Shown: positions 63,201 through 64,000 of the stretch, piece by piece
Numbering within the stretch: the stretch's first letter is position 1
Layout of the letters: each line of letters begins with the position of its first letter
Assembly: GCF_014640555.1 (NCBI RefSeq)
Contig: NZ_BMHE01000005.1
Location: forward strand, 124,001 to 188,000
DNA from: Paenibacillus marchantiophytorum
Lineage (GTDB): Bacteria > Bacillota > Bacilli > Paenibacillales > NBRC-103111
Length of the DNA: 64,000 nucleotides
Reading direction: 5' to 3'
Program-made: the position numbers and the translations under genes
Notes under the pieces: model-generated
Seen by the model: only the letters and a program-made list of their open reading frames with translations
Database searches by the model: none
What the model was told of the DNA's origin: nothing

Positions 63201-64000
63201 GTAGCCTTTGAGCAGGACCATTTGACCGAGGCCATCTGTCGCATTGTATACTTTCTTCGTCTCATCGAGCGTCTTCGTGAACGGGTTCGTTGCTTGACTG
63301 GCGAAGTTCATCGGAATACGCTGAACCACCAGATCCGGCACCTTGTCAGCCCCAACTGGATTGTTCATGATGCTGCGATACGCAATCGCGCCATCCTGCC
63401 AATCGACTTGGCTGTCCGCATTGGCGTCGCCGGTAATGACGACCTTAGCGCTCGGCAGCGGGTCCGTCGTCGTCATGACATTCGCGCGGTAAATCCAGGC
63501 ACCGCTCCATAGCCCCGTACGCGAGTAGCCTGTTTTGGCGACAGTTTGCTCCTTCACGCGTCCGTTATTGTCTGCACTTTCATAAACGGAATTCGTCCAC
63601 AGGCCGCCAGCAAGCTGATTCGTATTGACGAAGCCATACATGTAATCGACCGATGCAGCGTCCGCAGATGGCGTACCGGCTACCGACTTGATCGTATCCC
63701 CTGTGCCCGTGACAGCCGTGTACATCTTGTTGCCAGCGAAAGTTGCGCCACTTTGGGTGCTTCTAACCGAGAGTAAATTATGATTGCGAATTTCCAAAGT
63801 ATTCACTTTGGTCGTGCCATTCTCCGCAATATTCGTCACATCGAAAAGCAAAGTATTGCCAGCCACTTTCATTTGTACCGTAAGATCAATATTCAGCGAA
63901 GCGACTGTAAGCGTATACAAAGCAGTGTCTGCTGAAGGGGAAGAAAAGGAAACCGTTGGCGTGTACGCTGTGCCATTGATGTAAATCTGATTCAACGTGT
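60255..64000 (-). CDS. GH101 endo-alpha-N-acetylgalactosaminidase, C-terminal part
   Basis: At least 1247 residues; the N terminus lies beyond the right edge. GH101 enzymes release the O-linked core-1 disaccharide from mucin-type glycoproteins. The catalytic barrel is seen in QRIPMNFASQATNPF, LLKGYGSEGHDSGHPDYGD, YIYIDVWQSNGWDSRQ (Asp about 372 of the visible part as nucleophile) and WPLATEFPSDHE (Glu about 398 as acid/base). Then come beta-sandwich modules, an F5/8 type C domain (about 945-1080, AANVLDGNMSTFWHTKWD) and a C-terminal concanavalin-like domain (about 1085-1246). It is likely secreted; the signal peptide is outside the window. A strong terminator follows. Confidence 0.93.
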   Translation of the reverse strand, partial: TLNQIYINGTAYTPTVSFSSPSADTALYTLTVASLNIDLTVQMKVAGNTLLFDVTNIAENGTTKVNTLEIRNHNLLSVRSTQSGATFAGNKMYTAVTGTGDTIKSVAGTPSADAASVDYMYGFVNTNQLAGGLWTNSVYESADNNGRVKEQTVAKTGYSRTGLWSGAWIYRANVMTTTDPLPSAKVVITGDANADSQVDWQDGAIAYRSIMNNPVGADKVPDLVVQRIPMNFASQATNPFTKTLDETKKVYNATDGLGQMVLLKGYGSEGHDSGHPDYGDIGQRQGGATDLNTLVNAGSAYNALYGVHINATESYPEAQAFNETLVNKNSAGWDWLDASYYINKRYDSTSGSRLARLQQLKNQVPNLGYIYIDVWQSNGWDSRQAAREVNSLGWPLATEFPSDHEYNSIWNHWAVDYNYGGSDTKGFNSQIARFIRNHQKDTWIARDPLLGGTELSAYEGWQGKTNFDTMINMTFATDLPTKYLQHFKMLKWTTNTINLENNVSVSNAGGTRVITKDGRTILNGGAYLLPWNPATEDKLYHWNAAAGSTTWTLPASWAGLSTVKLYQLSDQGRAFVSDLAVSSNQITIPASANKAYVIYKGAASANAAVNYGEGAGIADPGFNNGNLTAWTVAGSGASVVRNTNGQYELQVGSSTGATTVSQTLTGLTQGTYYASVYVATGGSRKAYLGVSNYGGADVSAYADSSLWKNYIAADSKHDTMMQRMYVWFDVPAGATTATLYLKTDAGTSAATFDDVRLEKMTRTANPNNDYFVQDFENVPDGWYPFVKGAAGGVNDPRTHLMKLHAPFSQKGWNGKAIDDVLSGNWSLMAHKESSGLLYQTIPQTLRFAPGTTYTVTFSYENQAAGDYAFLVGDGTSIVSTTSLGTVTTPTTFSKVFTAGASGNSWIGIQKVTSNDTDFIMDNLKVTVGGTVPVDPTVIPQSQMTAAATSQETVNASNAAANVLDGNMSTFWHTKWDLSNPLPQSITLNLGGSYMINQLKMLPRQDGGANGNITGYKVYTSTNGTTFTQAATGTWANDASEKSAAFTATTATYVRLEATAGTGGWASAAEINVYKASGSGSAYTQDFNSGITGWNRVVGTGTVGALSGGLNINANSSSTVAIDSSSPAKADGVYTFKVTPQNANGRFQAVFRYTGTSDWAAIGYDLGTSWAWSNGAGQYGNFTGPALASGTTYLIKVQFTGSTVTVWVDGTQIYTGIVANLPTSAGQIGFRSWNSGNMLFDDVSYSDN

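Overview
The window looks like chromosome of a Paenibacillus-type Firmicute. The reasons are AGGAGG-type ribosome sites, sigma-A promoters, a SinI/SinR pair, a membrane-bound AraC regulator with an extracellular sensor, a paeninodin-type lasso peptide cluster, and a very large secreted GH101 glycosidase.

Layout. Positions 1-3.1 kb hold the end of an ImmA/IrrE-type peptidase gene, a small unknown gene and an AT-rich secreted orphan. Positions 3.1-11.6 kb hold a membrane AraC regulator and housekeeping genes (ppnP, tkt, purU, nfo, a DUF2621 gene). Positions 11.7-16 kb form a regulatory block: a PilZ-like protein, an Xre-type repressor, an integrase-like protein, a small secreted protein, a Tat-type metallophosphoesterase, and a SinI/SinR/SlrR-like set. 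Positions 16-27.6 kb are an exopolysaccharide operon on the minus strand, closely comparable to Bacillus subtilis epsC-N; its last gene encodes a second SinR-like protein. Positions 27.9-38.3 kb carry a phage-tailspike-like beta-helix protein and a second polysaccharide operon (flippase, three glycosyltransferases, pyruvyl transferase, acyltransferase). Positions 38.4-45.5 kb are a complete lasso peptide operon, including a 44-residue precursor gene at 43249-43383. Positions 45.5-50.6 kb hold an orphan PqqD-like protein coupled to a 62-residue peptide, a large secreted protein, a HlyD-like adaptor, and the EpsB/EpsA tyrosine kinase and its activator. Positions 50.7-57.4 kb hold a LuxR-type regulator, an HD-GYP protein, a collagen-like protein and a four-gene mannose-glycan cassette. 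Positions 57.5-64 kb hold bL25/Ctc, a small Xre protein, a broken response regulator, a palindromic repeat array and the 3' part of a GH101 gene that runs off the right edge.

How the parts may work together. A 16-bp palindrome, consensus GTTCTTTATAAAGAAC, contains the B. subtilis SinR site GTTCTYT. It recurs at the promoters of the eps operon, the second polysaccharide operon, the lasso operon, a small secreted protein and sinR itself. In the first two it fills the spacer between the -35 and -10 boxes. A second palindrome, GATACN5GTATC, recurs upstream of sinI, the EpsA/EpsB operon and the integrase-like gene. My reading is a two-tier biofilm switch: an unknown Xre-type regulator controls the antirepressor sinI and the EpsAB operon, while SinR controls two polysaccharide operons and a lasso peptide. 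Operator assignments come from sequence pattern only and are inference.

The most unusual gene product is the lasso precursor. With cleavage after the conserved Thr(-2), the first acidic residue that could close the ring is at core position 10, outside the known 7-9 range.
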